Positions 49,568-58,708 are shown, counted from the first letter of the stretch. The stretch is DNA of 64,000 nucleotides from Neotamlana sargassicola (GCF_020523965.1 NZ_JAJAPX010000006.1:186001-250000); one strand, 5' to 3'. Made by a program: numbers and translations. The notes: generated by a model from the sequence alone, not told the origin.

Positions 49568-50911
49568 CTAAATTTCTCGTTTTATATCCCAAGCCTCTAA
49601 ATAATCGGCTACTGCTTTTACAAACATACCACCAAGCGCACCATTTACAACACGATGATCGTAAGAATGCGATAAAAACATTTTATAACGTATACCTATA
49701 AAATCGCCTTCTGGTGTTTCTATAACCGCTGGCACTTTACGAATAGCACCCAAGGCTAAAATACCAACTTGTGGCTGATTAATAATTGGCGTTCCCATTA
49801 TACTACCAAAACTACCAACGTTGGTAACCGTATAGGTTCCGCCTTGAATTTCGTCTGGTTTTAATTGGTTTAAACGCGCACGATTAGCTAAATCGTTCAC
49901 CTGTTTTGTCATACCAACAAGATTTAATTGATCGGCATTTTTAATAACAGGTACAATTAAATTACCATCTGGTAAAGCTGCGGCCATACCAAGATTTATA
50001 TTTTTCTTTTTTATAATTTTATCGTCTTGAACCGAAATATTCATTAAGGGATATTCGCGTAATGCCTTAGCAACAGCTTCCATAAAAATGGGTGTAAACG
50101 TAAGGTTTTCGCCTTCGCGTTTAAAAAATGCATCTTTAACTTTTTTACGCCAATTCCAAATATTTGTTACATCGGCCTCAATAAAACTTTGTACATGTGC
50201 CGATGTTTGTAAAGACGACGTCATGTGGTTTGAAACCAATTTACCCATTCTAGTCATTTCAATAATTTCATCTTCACCGTTTGAAATTACTGGTGTTTTT
50301 TGAACCTTTACTGGCTCTTGAACTGTTTTAACAGGTACAGGTACTGGGTCTATTTTAGCAGGAGCTATAACGCCATTACCATTTCTATTTTCTAAGAATT
50401 GTAAAATATCGCTTTTTGTTACTCGCGCGTCTTTTCCTGTTCCTGGAATAGTATCGAGTTCCTCTTGTGTAATACCTTCGGTTTTGGCTATGTTTTTAAC
50501 TAAAGGAGAATAAAATCTATTATCGGTAGAAACAACTACTGGCGTTTCAACGGCCTGTTGCGCTACAGCCACTGTTTCTTCAACATAACTTATGGCTTCT
50601 TGTTGCGGTGCTTCTTGAATAACATTTTCTGTTATTGCGTCATCATTTTCAGAAATATCATTTGCATCGCCTTCGGTTTCAATAATAGCTAAAACTCCGC
50701 CTACTTGCACCACATCATCTACATTAAAAAAGCGTTCAACTAAAACACCTTCAACTTCGCTTGGCACTTCGCTATCTACTTTGTCGGTTGCAATTTCTAA
50801 AATTGGCTCATCAATCTCAATGGTATCTCCAATTTCTTTTAACCAAGAAGTTATAGTTGCCTCGGCAACACTTTCGCCCATTTTTGGTAGCTTCAACTTA
50901 AATTTTGCCAT
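49568..50911 (-). CDS. 2-oxo acid dehydrogenase E2 (dihydrolipoyl acyltransferase)
   Basis: 447-aa E2 component of a 2-oxo acid dehydrogenase complex, probably the branched-chain type. The lipoyl domain (~1-80) has EIATDKVDSEVPSE with lipoyl K44; an acidic/Val-rich linker follows; the peripheral subunit-binding domain (~130-170) reads FYSPLVKNIAKTEGITQEEL then PGTGKDARVTKSDILQF; the catalytic domain is ~215-447. The C-terminal SHSYDHRVVNGALGG has His419 but Asn where the HxxxDG motif usually has Asp. No E1 or E3 gene is adjacent. A good TTG-N18-TAATTTTG promoter precedes it. Confidence 0.92.
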   Translation of the reverse strand: MAKFKLKLPKMGESVAEATITSWLKEIGDTIEIDEPILEIATDKVDSEVPSEVEGVLVERFFNVDDVVQVGGVLAIIETEGDANDISENDDAITENVIQEAPQQEAISYVEETVAVAQQAVETPVVVSTDNRFYSPLVKNIAKTEGITQEELDTIPGTGKDARVTKSDILQFLENRNGNGVIAPAKIDPVPVPVKTVQEPVKVQKTPVISNGEDEIIEMTRMGKLVSNHMTSSLQTSAHVQSFIEADVTNIWNWRKKVKDAFFKREGENLTFTPIFMEAVAKALREYPLMNISVQDDKIIKKKNINLGMAAALPDGNLIVPVIKNADQLNLVGMTKQVNDLANRARLNQLKPDEIQGGTYTVTNVGSFGSIMGTPIINQPQVGILALGAIRKVPAVIETPEGDFIGIRYKMFLSHSYDHRVVNGALGGMFVKAVADYLEAWDIKREI

Positions 50912-50953
50912 ATTTAAATAATGTAGTGGTTTTTAGGTTGTTCTATTTTTTTG

Positions 50954-50982
50954 CAAAATTACTAAAAAACAACGGTTTTCAA
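50954..50982 (-). promoter_or_regulatory. Bacteroidota-type promoter of the E2 gene
   Basis: On the minus strand TTG (50982-50980), 18 nt, then TAATTTTG (50961-50954), fitting the TTG...TAnnTTTG consensus. It gives a leader of ~35 nt before the ATG at 50911. Confidence 0.5.
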
Positions 50983-51001
50983 TTAATTAATTTCACAAAA
51001 A

Positions 51002-52102
51002 CTAGTTAAACTCTATTATTTCTCCTTTGCAAATCGTATCGTCGCTTCCAATAATAAAGTTTGATTGATTTGGGAGAATTTTAAATGACAAATTAAGGTT
51101 ATTGGGCTTAGTCTCCATAAACTTTATAATTTGTTTAAAGTCTATTACGTTAGCATCAAAAACCACCTCGGTTTCTGGTTTAATAGCGCTTAAACTATTA
51201 CCTAATTCAATTGGTTTCTTTAATGTACTTTTTAATTTGTCGCAAACCGAATTCGACACCAAAAAATAACGATTAGGCTGCTTTCGAATACCCTTAGGAT
51301 TGGTTCTAAAAAAATAAGCTCCGGCAATACCTAAATTTACAAAAACATCAAAAAAGTAATTTCTTTTAAAATGCTTTTTGTAAAATATTTTCATGGCTCC
51401 ATAAAAACGGCGCGCATAAAACTTATTTTTTAAAGTGCTTTCGCCTTTATAATGAATAATTGTAGTTTCGCCAAAATAGTAGTTTTTAAAACCTGCTTTT
51501 ATTAGTTTGTAAGACAAATCTATATCTTCGCCGTACATAAAATAATCTTCGTCGAACCCATTAATTTTATTAAAAGTTTCGCGTTTTAAAAGCATAAATG
51601 CGCCTACTAAAACCTCAACTTCTCCAACTTCGTTTTGCTTTAAATTATTTGCATAATAATCGTTAGAGTTTCCTAAAATCTTTTTAAAAGCTGCATTAAC
51701 GTAAGGAATATGACGCTTACTTTCTGGTAAAAATTCGCCAATACCATTAATTAATTTACAACCTATTGCTCCTAAATTATTCGTTTTTTCGGCAAAGTTT
51801 AAAATTTTAGTAAAGGTATCTTCGGCAACAACGGTATCTGGATTTAATATGCAAATATATTCGCCTTTGGCTTGTGATACACCAATGTTATTACCTTTTG
51901 AAAATCCTAAGTTTTCCTTGTTCTCTATTAAATTTATTGATGGAAACTTGGCTTTAAGCATTTTACAACTATCATCTTGAGAATGATTGTCGATCACAAT
52001 AATTTCGGCTTCAATATTTGCAACAGCGGCTTCAACACTTTTTAAACATAACTCTAAAAAGTAACGCACATTGTAGTTAAGTATAATTACAGAAAGTTTC
52101 AA
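51002..52102 (-). CDS. Family 2 glycosyltransferase
   Basis: 366-aa GT-A fold glycosyltransferase. KLSVIILNYNVRYFLELCLK and IIVIDNHSQDDSCKML are the nucleotide-binding start, CILNPDTVVAEDTF the DxD-like metal motif (~80-93), and FDEDYFMYGEDIDLSYKLIK the acceptor-site ED motif (~193-212). It resembles rhamnosyl-/WbbL-like transferases that build surface polysaccharide. The C-terminal ~100 residues are not typical of the family and have no predicted membrane helix except near AGAYFF. It starts 11 bp after recR, so it is in one operon with it. Confidence 0.9.
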   Translation of the reverse strand: MKLSVIILNYNVRYFLELCLKSVEAAVANIEAEIIVIDNHSQDDSCKMLKAKFPSINLIENKENLGFSKGNNIGVSQAKGEYICILNPDTVVAEDTFTKILNFAEKTNNLGAIGCKLINGIGEFLPESKRHIPYVNAAFKKILGNSNDYYANNLKQNEVGEVEVLVGAFMLLKRETFNKINGFDEDYFMYGEDIDLSYKLIKAGFKNYYFGETTIIHYKGESTLKNKFYARRFYGAMKIFYKKHFKRNYFFDVFVNLGIAGAYFFRTNPKGIRKQPNRYFLVSNSVCDKLKSTLKKPIELGNSLSAIKPETEVVFDANVIDFKQIIKFMETKPNNLNLSFKILPNQSNFIIGSDDTICKGEIIEFN

Positions 52103-52113
52103 AAAATAAGCGC

Positions 52114-52731
52114 TTAAGATTTTAATGAAGATTCAAACGGAATTCGGTTAACTATACTTCTTCCCAAGGTAATTTCGTCGGCATATTCGAGTTCGTCTCC
52201 AACCGAAATTCCTCTAGCAATGGTAGAAGTAACAATGTTATAATCTTGTATTTGCTTATAAATGTAAAAATTAGTAGTATCGCCTTCCATTGTTGAACTT
52301 AACGCAAAAATTATTTCTTTTACTTCGCCTTGCTTAACTTTTTCTACTAAGGATTCTATTTTTAAATCGTGCGGTCCAATACCATCCATTGGAGATATTT
52401 TTCCTCCTAAAACATGATAAATGCCTTTAAAGGAGCTCGTATTTTCAATTGCCATAACGTCTCTAACGTCTTCAACCACACAAATAGTATGCGACATTCT
52501 GTTTTTATTTGAGCAAATTTCACAAATTTCCACATCGCTAATATTATGACAAGATTTACAGAACTTTACTTCGGTTCGCATTTTTAACAAAGCATCGGCC
52601 AACAGTTTTGTTCGCGATTCCGGTTGTTTTAGCATATGCAATACCAAACGCAATGCCGTACGCTTACCAATTCCTGGTAGTTGCGACATTTCGTTAACTG
52701 CGTTTTCTAGTAATTTTGAAGAAAATTCCAT
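52114..52731 (-). CDS. recR: Recombination mediator RecR
   Basis: 205-aa RecR, which with RecO/RecF loads RecA on gapped DNA. The helix-hairpin-helix [18 protein letters not shown] is at ~17-34, the zinc finger [18 protein letters not shown] at ~56-73 (four Cys), and the Toprim domain [15 protein letters not shown] at ~83-97. Normal length (~200 aa). It heads a leftward operon with the glycosyltransferase and is divergent from the symporter by 72 bp. Confidence 0.96.
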   Translation of the reverse strand: MEFSSKLLENAVNEMSQLPGIGKRTALRLVLHMLKQPESRTKLLADALLKMRTEVKFCKSCHNISDVEICEICSNKNRMSHTICVVEDVRDVMAIENTSSFKGIYHVLGGKISPMDGIGPHDLKIESLVEKVKQGEVKEIIFALSSTMEGDTTNFYIYKQIQDYNIVTSTIARGISVGDELEYADEITLGRSIVNRIPFESSLKS

Positions 52732-52803
52732 GGCTGCGAATTTACAATTTTTGATTTAACTTATCGATTGGAATTTGTATTTTGGCTTTGAATTACTCCA
52801 TAT

Positions 52804-54252
52804 ATGACTGCAACTCAAATTTTATTCCTAATTGCCGGCTATTTTGTCGTGCTCATTTTAATTTCATATTTCACTGGAAAAGAAGATAGTAACGATGCTT
52901 TTTTTAAGGCCAATAAGTCGGCCCCTTGGTATTTGGTTGCCTTTGGGATGATTGGCGCATCGCTTTCGGGCGTTACCTTTATTTCGGTTCCTGGTGCCGT
53001 AGAGACCAAACAATTTGGTTATTTGCAAGTGGTTTTTGGATATTTGTTTGGTTATATTGTTATTGCATATGTTTTACTCCCAATTTACTACAAGCTTAAT
53101 TTAACTTCAATTTACACTTACTTAAAGGATCGTTTTGGAGTAGTAAGCTACAAAACAGGATCGGTAGCTTTTTTAATTTCTAGAATTGTTGGCGCATCGT
53201 TTCGGTTATTTTTAGTTGCAAAAGTACTTCAGCTTTTAGTGTTCGATCAATTTAATATGCCATTTGCTGTAACTGTTATCCTCACCATTGTATTGATATG
53301 GTTGTACACGTTTAAAGGCGGAATTAAAACCATAATTTTTACCGACACCTTACAAACTTTGTTTATGCTAGTTTCGGTGGTTGTAACAATTATATTTTTA
53401 GCATCAGCATTAAACTTAAATGGTATTTCTGAAATTTACGCGAGTGTTAAAGAAAACACCATGAGTAAAGTATTTTTCTTTAGCGATGTTAACGACGCAC
53501 AATATTTTATAAAAAGCTTTCTTTCAGGAATGTTTATTACCATTACCATGACGGGTTTAGACCAGGATATGATGCAAAAAAACCTCACTTGTAAAAACTT
53601 AAAAGAAGCTCAAAAAAACATGATTTCTTTTAGTGTGGTATTAATTTTTGTAAACATATTATTTTTAGTTTTAGGTTTAATGCTAACCGAGTATGCCAAT
53701 GCTCATGGTATTTCTGCTAAAAAAGATGAACTATTTCCAACCATTGCCATGTTACCAGAAATTGGTATTATAACCTCATCCTTTTTTATTCTAGGTTTAG
53801 TGGCAGCGGCGTACTCTAGTGCAGATTCTGCCTTAACATCCCTAACCACTTCATTTTGCATTGATATTATTGAAATTGATAAGAAACCAAAAGAAATTCA
53901 AAAGAAAATCAGAAAGCGAACCCATGTTTTAATAAGCAGTTTACTTGTTTTCGTAATTATTGCTTTTGATGCTATTTTTAAAGATGTGTCTGTAATTTGG
54001 GAATTGTTTAAAGCTGCTGGTTATACCTATGGACCGCTTTTAGGGTTATTTGCCTTAGGCATTTTCACTGAAACTAAAATAAAGGATAAATACGTTTGGA
54101 TAATATCTATTATCGCTCCAATAATATCATTTTTTATTAATAAATATTCGGTTGATTTATTAAATGGATACCAAATTGGATTTGAAATTTTAATTATTAA
54201 CGGGTTACTAACCTTTTTAGGATTAATACTGATTCGTAGAAAGCAGCACTAA
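52804..54252 (+). CDS. Sodium:solute symporter (SSS family)
   Basis: 482-aa membrane protein with about 13 helices. It starts [20 protein letters not shown]; the sodium-site and substrate helices include [20 protein letters not shown] and [20 protein letters not shown], the conserved SSS TM8-like sequence with Ser/Ala. The substrate is unknown; homologues carry proline, pantothenate, sugars or urea. It diverges from recR and overlaps the CoA-binding gene by 30 bp tail to tail. Confidence 0.9.
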   Translation: MTATQILFLIAGYFVVLILISYFTGKEDSNDAFFKANKSAPWYLVAFGMIGASLSGVTFISVPGAVETKQFGYLQVVFGYLFGYIVIAYVLLPIYYKLNLTSIYTYLKDRFGVVSYKTGSVAFLISRIVGASFRLFLVAKVLQLLVFDQFNMPFAVTVILTIVLIWLYTFKGGIKTIIFTDTLQTLFMLVSVVVTIIFLASALNLNGISEIYASVKENTMSKVFFFSDVNDAQYFIKSFLSGMFITITMTGLDQDMMQKNLTCKNLKEAQKNMISFSVVLIFVNILFLVLGLMLTEYANAHGISAKKDELFPTIAMLPEIGIITSSFFILGLVAAAYSSADSALTSLTTSFCIDIIEIDKKPKEIQKKIRKRTHVLISSLLVFVIIAFDAIFKDVSVIWELFKAAGYTYGPLLGLFALGIFTETKIKDKYVWIISIIAPIISFFINKYSVDLLNGYQIGFEILIINGLLTFLGLILIRRKQH

Positions 54253-54585
54253 AGTACAAGACGCTTCAAAATGAATATTATTTTTTTGAAGCAAACTAAA
54301 AAACTCCGGATTCTCTGTTCCAGGATTAAAAATAACGCGCTTCGGTTTTAAGGAAATTATATAATTATAAAATGGCTTCTGCCGCAAAGGATTCATATAC
54401 AGAGTAACGGTATCAATTTCATCATATTTAATTAATTCCGTTTCAATAGTAACGCCTGCAACTGTTCCTGCTTTTAATCCGTAAGCAACAACTTTTTTAT
54501 TATTAACTACCAAACGGTTAATGGCTAAGTTAGAATATCGCTCCGGATTTAACGACGCTCCAAACACTAGGGTTTTATCTTTCAT
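54223..54585 (-). CDS. CoA-binding domain protein
   Basis: 120-aa stand-alone Rossmann-type CoA_binding protein (YccU-like). [20 protein letters not shown] (2-22) is the glycine-type loop, then [20 protein letters not shown], and [20 protein letters not shown] near the C-terminus. Acyl-CoA-type binding by family; role unknown. The 3' end overlaps the symporter by 30 bp on the opposite strand. In related genomes it often sits beside recR and the symporter, as far as I recall. Confidence 0.87.
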   Translation of the reverse strand: MKDKTLVFGASLNPERYSNLAINRLVVNNKKVVAYGLKAGTVAGVTIETELIKYDEIDTVTLYMNPLRQKPFYNYIISLKPKRVIFNPGTENPEFFSLLQKNNIHFEASCTLVLLSTNQY

Positions 54586-54655
54586 TTATTAAAAATTAGT
54601 TAACTCTACTTCCAAACTGTAACAGATTTATAAAATAGACGTCCTACAGGTAGGA

Positions 54656-54782
54656 AAATTACAACTATCAAATAAATAATATGTTCAAAATACTATAATC
54701 TTGCATAATTTTGATGGTTAGTGAAATGCAAGATTATTAAAAAACCCTAAAATCAGTTTTGATTTTAGGGTTTTCATTTTTT
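54656..54782 (+). ncRNA. Candidate structured small RNA
   Basis: Two stem-loops in tandem: SL1 is a perfect 12-bp stem ATAATCTTGCAT (54695-54706) / ATGCAAGATTAT (54726-54737) with a 19-nt loop, and SL2 a perfect 14-bp stem AAAACCCTAAAATC / GATTTTAGGGTTTT followed by CATTTTTT. Upstream lie TGTAAC (54618) and CGTCCTACA (54640), which look like an ECF-type promoter, and a small palindrome at 54642-54655. Predicted length ~125 nt. SL2 alone could be just the symporter terminator; SL1 is not explained by that. Confidence 0.45.
54741..54782. terminator. Strong bidirectional terminator
   Basis: 14-bp perfect stem with a 6-nt loop, T-rich on both sides. It can end the symporter transcript (which would read antisense through the CoA-binding gene) or the candidate small RNA. 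Confidence 0.85.
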
Positions 54783-55192
54783 CATAGTGACCTACTTATT
54801 CTTGATTTTAGAATTGTAAAATATATTTTCAAGTATTTTATATCAAGTAAATACAGTCTTAAGTTGATATTTTATTACAAAAAATAACTTTTTTAAAACG
54901 AAATCTGCATACTTATAATTTTTGAACGATTTTTAAATTTTAGCTTATAATTTTTTCCAAAACCAATCTAAATAACAAAAAAACAAAACCTAGAAATTAT
55001 ATTTTACAAATTTTTTAAGGTGAAAAAATTTTAAAAAAATAAATAATATGTTAAAATTTTAAATTTTATGCAATATTAGAATTATCTTTACGTTATAAAA
55101 TAAAGTACAATCATCTAACCAAACGCGAAGTTTTAATTATTTGGAATTAGTCGTCTAAAAAAATTCGTTCATATGAAGATTAGTATTATTTA

Positions 55193-55230
55193 AAAACTCG
55201 AAATTGTATATTTCGAGTTTTGTTTTTTTT
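55193..55230 (+). terminator. Orphan intrinsic terminator
   Basis: 12-bp perfect stem AAAACTCGAAAT / ATTTCGAGTTTT, 5-nt loop, then GTTTTTTTT. No coding gene precedes it on the plus strand for 900 bp, so it implies an unannotated transcript coming from the left. Confidence 0.8.
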
Positions 55231-55250
55231 AAAAGTTAAAGTTTGTTAAA

Positions 55251-55298
55251 AATATATGTTAGACGTAATAAAAGGAAAGATTTTTCGTCTAATATATT
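55251..55298. other. Large hairpin of unknown role
   Basis: AATATAT-G-TTAGACG (55251-55265) pairs with CGTCTAATATATT (55286-55298) with a single bulged base; the 20-nt loop is purine-rich. No T-run follows, so it is not a terminator. Confidence 0.55.
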
Positions 55299-55342
55299 AA
55301 GATTCTTCACATTAGTGTTAATTGAAGTTGATTAATAGCTAG

Positions 55343-55376
55343 AAAAACCCAAAACTATACCGTTTTGGGTTTTTTG
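55343..55376 (-). terminator. Terminator of the fabH-like gene
   Basis: 13-bp perfect stem AAAAACCCAAAAC / GTTTTGGGTTTTT just past the fabH stop on the minus strand, loop of 6 nt. Confidence 0.85.
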
Positions 55377-55382
55377 TATTTT

Positions 55383-56393
55383 TTACCATTTAATAATAGC
55401 ACTTCCCCAAGTAAAACCACTACCAAAAGCAGCTAAAACTACGGTATCGCCAGTATTAATTTTACCTTCTTCCCAAGCTTCTGTTAAAGCTAAAGGAATA
55501 GACGCTGCTGTTGTATTTCCGTATTTTTGAATATTGTTAAAAACTTGATCGTTTGTTAATCCGAATTTATTTTGAATAAACTGTGCTATACGTAAATTAG
55601 CTTGATGCGGAATTAACATATCTATAGCTTCTTTTTGCAAACCATTTGCCATTAACCCCTCCATAATAACTTCACTAAATCGAACTACTGCATTTTTAAA
55701 TACAAATTGTCCGTTCATGTACGGGAAATAACTCTCATCATCTTCATTATTATCTGCTAAAATATCGTTTACCCAACGCGTTCCCATACCTGGAGCTTTT
55801 AAAACCAATTCTTCGGCATGTTCACCTTGACTATGTAAATGGGTAGACAAAATTCCTTTTTTATTATTTTCTTCCCTAGTTAAAATAGCCGCACCTGCTC
55901 CGTCTCCAAAAATAACACTAACGCCACGACCTCTTGTTGTTTTATCTAAACCATGCGAATGTAACTCACTACCAATTACAAGTATGTTTTTGTACATACC
56001 TGTTTTAATAAAATTATCGGCAACAGATAAGGCGTAAATAAAACCTGAACATTGGTTTCTAACATCCAAAGCCCCAACCGTTTTAATACCCAACGCATGC
56101 TGAACCTGAACACCTGGCCCAGGAAAATACATATCTGGACTTAACGTAGCGAAAACAATAAAATCTATATCGTCTTTACTTATTCCGGCGCGCTCTATTG
56201 CCATTTTAGCTGCTTTAACACCCATGGTTGCAGTAGTATCTCCACTACCTTCTTTAACCCAGCGACGCTCTTTTATACCCGTTCTTTCTGTAATCCACGC
56301 GTCATTAGTGTCCATTATTTTAGATAAATCATCATTGGTAACCACATTATCTGGCACATACTTACCTAAACCAATTATTTTTGAATTATACAT
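55383..56393 (-). CDS. fabH: 3-oxoacyl-ACP synthase III (KAS III, FabH-type)
   Basis: 336-aa condensing enzyme that starts fatty-acid chains from acyl-CoA and malonyl-ACP. It begins KIIGLGKYVPDNVVTNDDLS; the catalytic Cys is in VRNQCSGFIYAL (~113-124), the His in LIPHQANLRIAQFI (~265), and the Asn in YGNTTAASIPLAL (~295). DDESYFPYMNGQFVF is an insertion I associate with a second flavobacterial FabH paralogue, away from the plsX-fabH locus; whether it makes normal fatty acids or another lipid is open. Confidence 0.88.
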   Translation of the reverse strand: MYNSKIIGLGKYVPDNVVTNDDLSKIMDTNDAWITERTGIKERRWVKEGSGDTTATMGVKAAKMAIERAGISKDDIDFIVFATLSPDMYFPGPGVQVQHALGIKTVGALDVRNQCSGFIYALSVADNFIKTGMYKNILVIGSELHSHGLDKTTRGRGVSVIFGDGAGAAILTREENNKKGILSTHLHSQGEHAEELVLKAPGMGTRWVNDILADNNEDDESYFPYMNGQFVFKNAVVRFSEVIMEGLMANGLQKEAIDMLIPHQANLRIAQFIQNKFGLTNDQVFNNIQKYGNTTAASIPLALTEAWEEGKINTGDTVVLAAFGSGFTWGSAIIKW

Positions 56394-56525
56394 ATTATCA
56401 AAGTTTATTTCAATTGTTTCAAATTACAATAACCTTAAATTATTTCCAATAAACAAATCATATTTTTCATTTTATATAAAAAATCTCCTTCAATTTTTAC
56501 TATTTCTTATCTCTATAAAAATTTA

Positions 56526-56565
56526 TGCCACTTTGTCATATTTTAGGAATTGGCATTTTTGTTGA
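56526..56565 (+). promoter_or_regulatory. Candidate sigma-54-like promoter region of htpG
   Basis: TTGGCA (56550-56555), 6 nt, TTGA (56562-56565) has the spacing of the -24/-12 consensus TTGGCA-N6-TTGC, with the last base off. A TGCCACTTTGTCA motif lies 11 nt upstream. Similar TTGGCA boxes occur before heat-shock genes in other Bacteroidota as I remember them. The ATG is 75 bp further on. Confidence 0.3.
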
Positions 56566-56639
56566 AATAACCTAATCAATCAAAATAAAAATCAATAAAC
56601 AGTTCTCGCAGATGTGAGAATTAAAAAATAAATTAAATT

Positions 56640-58550
56640 ATGGCAACAGGAAACATTAATGTATCGGTAGAAAATATCTTTCCGTTAATTAAAAAATTCT
56701 TATACAGCGACCACGAAATATTTTTACGTGAGCTTATTAGTAACGCAACAGATGCAACTTTAAAACTTAAACACTTAACCAATATTGGTGAAGCTAAAGT
56801 TGAGTATGGCAATCCGCAAATTGAAGTAAAAGTTGATAAAGACGGTAAAAAACTTCATATTATAGATCAAGGTTTAGGTATGACAGCCGAAGAGGTTGAA
56901 AAATACATTAACCAAGTAGCCTTTTCTGGAGCTGAAGAATTTTTAGATAAATACAAAGATTCGGCTAAAGATTCTGGAATTATCGGTCATTTTGGTTTAG
57001 GTTTTTACTCTGCCTTTATGGTTGCGGAAAAAGTTGAAATCATTACAAAATCGTTTAAAGATGAACCTGCTGCACATTGGACTTGCGATGGTTCGCCTGA
57101 GTTTACTTTAGAAGCTGCCGATAAAACCGATAGAGGTACAGAAATAATTCTTCATATTGCCGAAGATTCTACAGAATTTCTTGAAGAATCTCGTATTCGT
57201 GAGCTATTAAACAAATACAACAAGTTTATGCCTGTGCCAATTAAATTTGGTACTAAAGAAATTAACGACCCAGAGCATGAGCCTGCAACTATTAACGACA
57301 AAGACGGTAAAGAAACCAAAGAACCACACAAGCAAATTACGGTTGACGATATTATTAACAACCCTAACCCAGCGTGGACAAAGCAACCAACCGATTTAAA
57401 AGACGACGATTACAAAAACTTTTATCGCGAGTTGTACCCAATGCAGTTCGAGGAGCCGTTATTTAACATTCACTTAAATGTTGATTATCCATTTAACTTA
57501 ACTGGTATTCTGTATTTCCCAAAAATGGGACAAGACATGAATATTCAAAAAGATAAAATTCAATTATACCAAAACCAGGTTTTTGTAACCGATAATGTTG
57601 AAGGTATTGTACCAGAATTTTTAACCATGTTACGTGGTGTAATCGATTCTCCAGACATTCCGTTAAACGTATCTCGTTCGTACTTACAAGCCGATGGCGC
57701 TGTAAAAAAGATTTCATCTTACATTACACGTAAAGTAGCCGATAAATTAAAATCGTTATTCAATAGCAATCGTGAAGATTTTGAAGCGAAATGGAATGAT
57801 ATTAAAGTAGTTATTGAATACGGAATGCTTTCCGAAGAAAAATTCTTTGAAAAAGCAGATGCTTTCGCACTTTACCCTACGGTTGATGGTAGCTACTACA
57901 CATACGAAGAATTATTCAATAAAATTAAAGCAAACCAAACCGATAAAGATGATAAATTAGTAATTCTTTACGCTTCAGATAAAGATGCACAACACAGTTA
58001 CATCGAGTCTGCAAAAGCAAAAGGTTACGAAGTTTTATTATTAGATTCTCCAATAGTTTCACACTTAATCCAGAAATTAGAAACATCAAAAGAAAACATA
58101 TCTTTTGCACGTGTTGATGGTGATCACATCGATAATTTAATTAAGAAAGATGAAAACACTATTTCTAAGTTAGATGACGATCAAAAGAAAACATTAGAAG
58201 AATTATTAAAAGAAGTTGTGCCTTCTGATAAATTTATGGTTCAATTAGAAGCTATGGATAGCGAGGCAAATCCGTTTATTATTACGCAACCAGAATTTAT
58301 GCGACGCATGAAAGAAATGCAAGCTACAGGCGGCGGTGGTATGTTTGGCATGGGTAATATGCCAGAAATGTACAACTTAGTTGTTAACACAAATAATGCC
58401 TTAGTTAGCGATATTTTAAGTACCGAAGCCAAAGAAGATAAAGAACGCTTAATTAATCAAGGATTAGATTTAGCGCGTTTATCTCAAGGTTTATTAAAAG
58501 GTGAAGAACTTACAAACTTTATAAAACGTAGCTACGCTATGATAAAGTAA
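56640..58550 (+). CDS. htpG: Molecular chaperone HtpG (Hsp90)
   Basis: 636-aa Hsp90. The GHKL ATPase domain (~1-220) has ELISNATDATLKL, IIDQGLGM and IIGHFGLGFYSAFMVA. The middle domain has LYFPKMGQDMN, DSPDIPLNVSRSYLQADGAV then KKISSYI, with the catalytic arginine loop. The C-terminal domain ends GLLKGEELTNFIKRSYAMIK. It has the MQATGGGGMFGMGNMPE Gly/Met linker near 560-575. Stress-induced folding helper. It has its own upstream region with a heat-shock-like promoter and a complex terminator. Confidence 0.96.
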   Translation: MATGNINVSVENIFPLIKKFLYSDHEIFLRELISNATDATLKLKHLTNIGEAKVEYGNPQIEVKVDKDGKKLHIIDQGLGMTAEEVEKYINQVAFSGAEEFLDKYKDSAKDSGIIGHFGLGFYSAFMVAEKVEIITKSFKDEPAAHWTCDGSPEFTLEAADKTDRGTEIILHIAEDSTEFLEESRIRELLNKYNKFMPVPIKFGTKEINDPEHEPATINDKDGKETKEPHKQITVDDIINNPNPAWTKQPTDLKDDDYKNFYRELYPMQFEEPLFNIHLNVDYPFNLTGILYFPKMGQDMNIQKDKIQLYQNQVFVTDNVEGIVPEFLTMLRGVIDSPDIPLNVSRSYLQADGAVKKISSYITRKVADKLKSLFNSNREDFEAKWNDIKVVIEYGMLSEEKFFEKADAFALYPTVDGSYYTYEELFNKIKANQTDKDDKLVILYASDKDAQHSYIESAKAKGYEVLLLDSPIVSHLIQKLETSKENISFARVDGDHIDNLIKKDENTISKLDDDQKKTLEELLKEVVPSDKFMVQLEAMDSEANPFIITQPEFMRRMKEMQATGGGGMFGMGNMPEMYNLVVNTNNALVSDILSTEAKEDKERLINQGLDLARLSQGLLKGEELTNFIKRSYAMIK

Positions 58551-58576
58551 AGTTAATTGTAGCTTTAAATATTTAA

Positions 58577-58708
58577 AGAGACGCTTTAAAAGTCCTAACC
58601 ATATTGTCAATCTGAATTCATTTCAGATTCTCATCTCCAAATTAATGAGGCCCTGAAATAAGTTCAGGATGACAGGTTTACCGATTTTTAAAGCGTCTCT
58701 ATTTTTTT
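58577..58708 (+). terminator. htpG terminator with REP insertion in its loop
   Basis: AGAGACGCTTTAAAA (58577-58591) pairs with TTTTTAAAGCGTCTCT (58685-58700) and is followed by ATTTTTTT. Instead of a short loop it encloses ~93 bp containing two REP units in inverted orientation. The outer stem still pairs, so it may still terminate. Confidence 0.7.
58605..58675. repeat. Inverted pair of REP-like units
   Basis: Unit 1 (58605-58634) has TGTCA, ATCTGAA / TTCAGAT, TCTCAT. Unit 2 (58646-58675), read on the other strand, has TGTCATCCTGAA / TTCAGG, CCTCAT. Both match the REP type in mnmD (2090-2117). The head-to-head pair looks like a bacterial interspersed mosaic element. Confidence 0.7.

Larger units (their letters stand above)
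54586..55382. other. Long non-coding region with three strong hairpins
   Basis: ~800 bp without an ORF of note. From left to right: an inverted repeat TCCTAC-AG-GTAGGA (54642-54655) beside ECF-like boxes, a 12-bp stem (54695-54737), a terminator (54741-54782), ~410 bp of AT-rich sequence with nothing recognised, a terminator (55193-55230), a large hairpin (55251-55298), and the fabH terminator (55343-55376). At least one untranslated RNA is likely. Confidence 0.6.
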
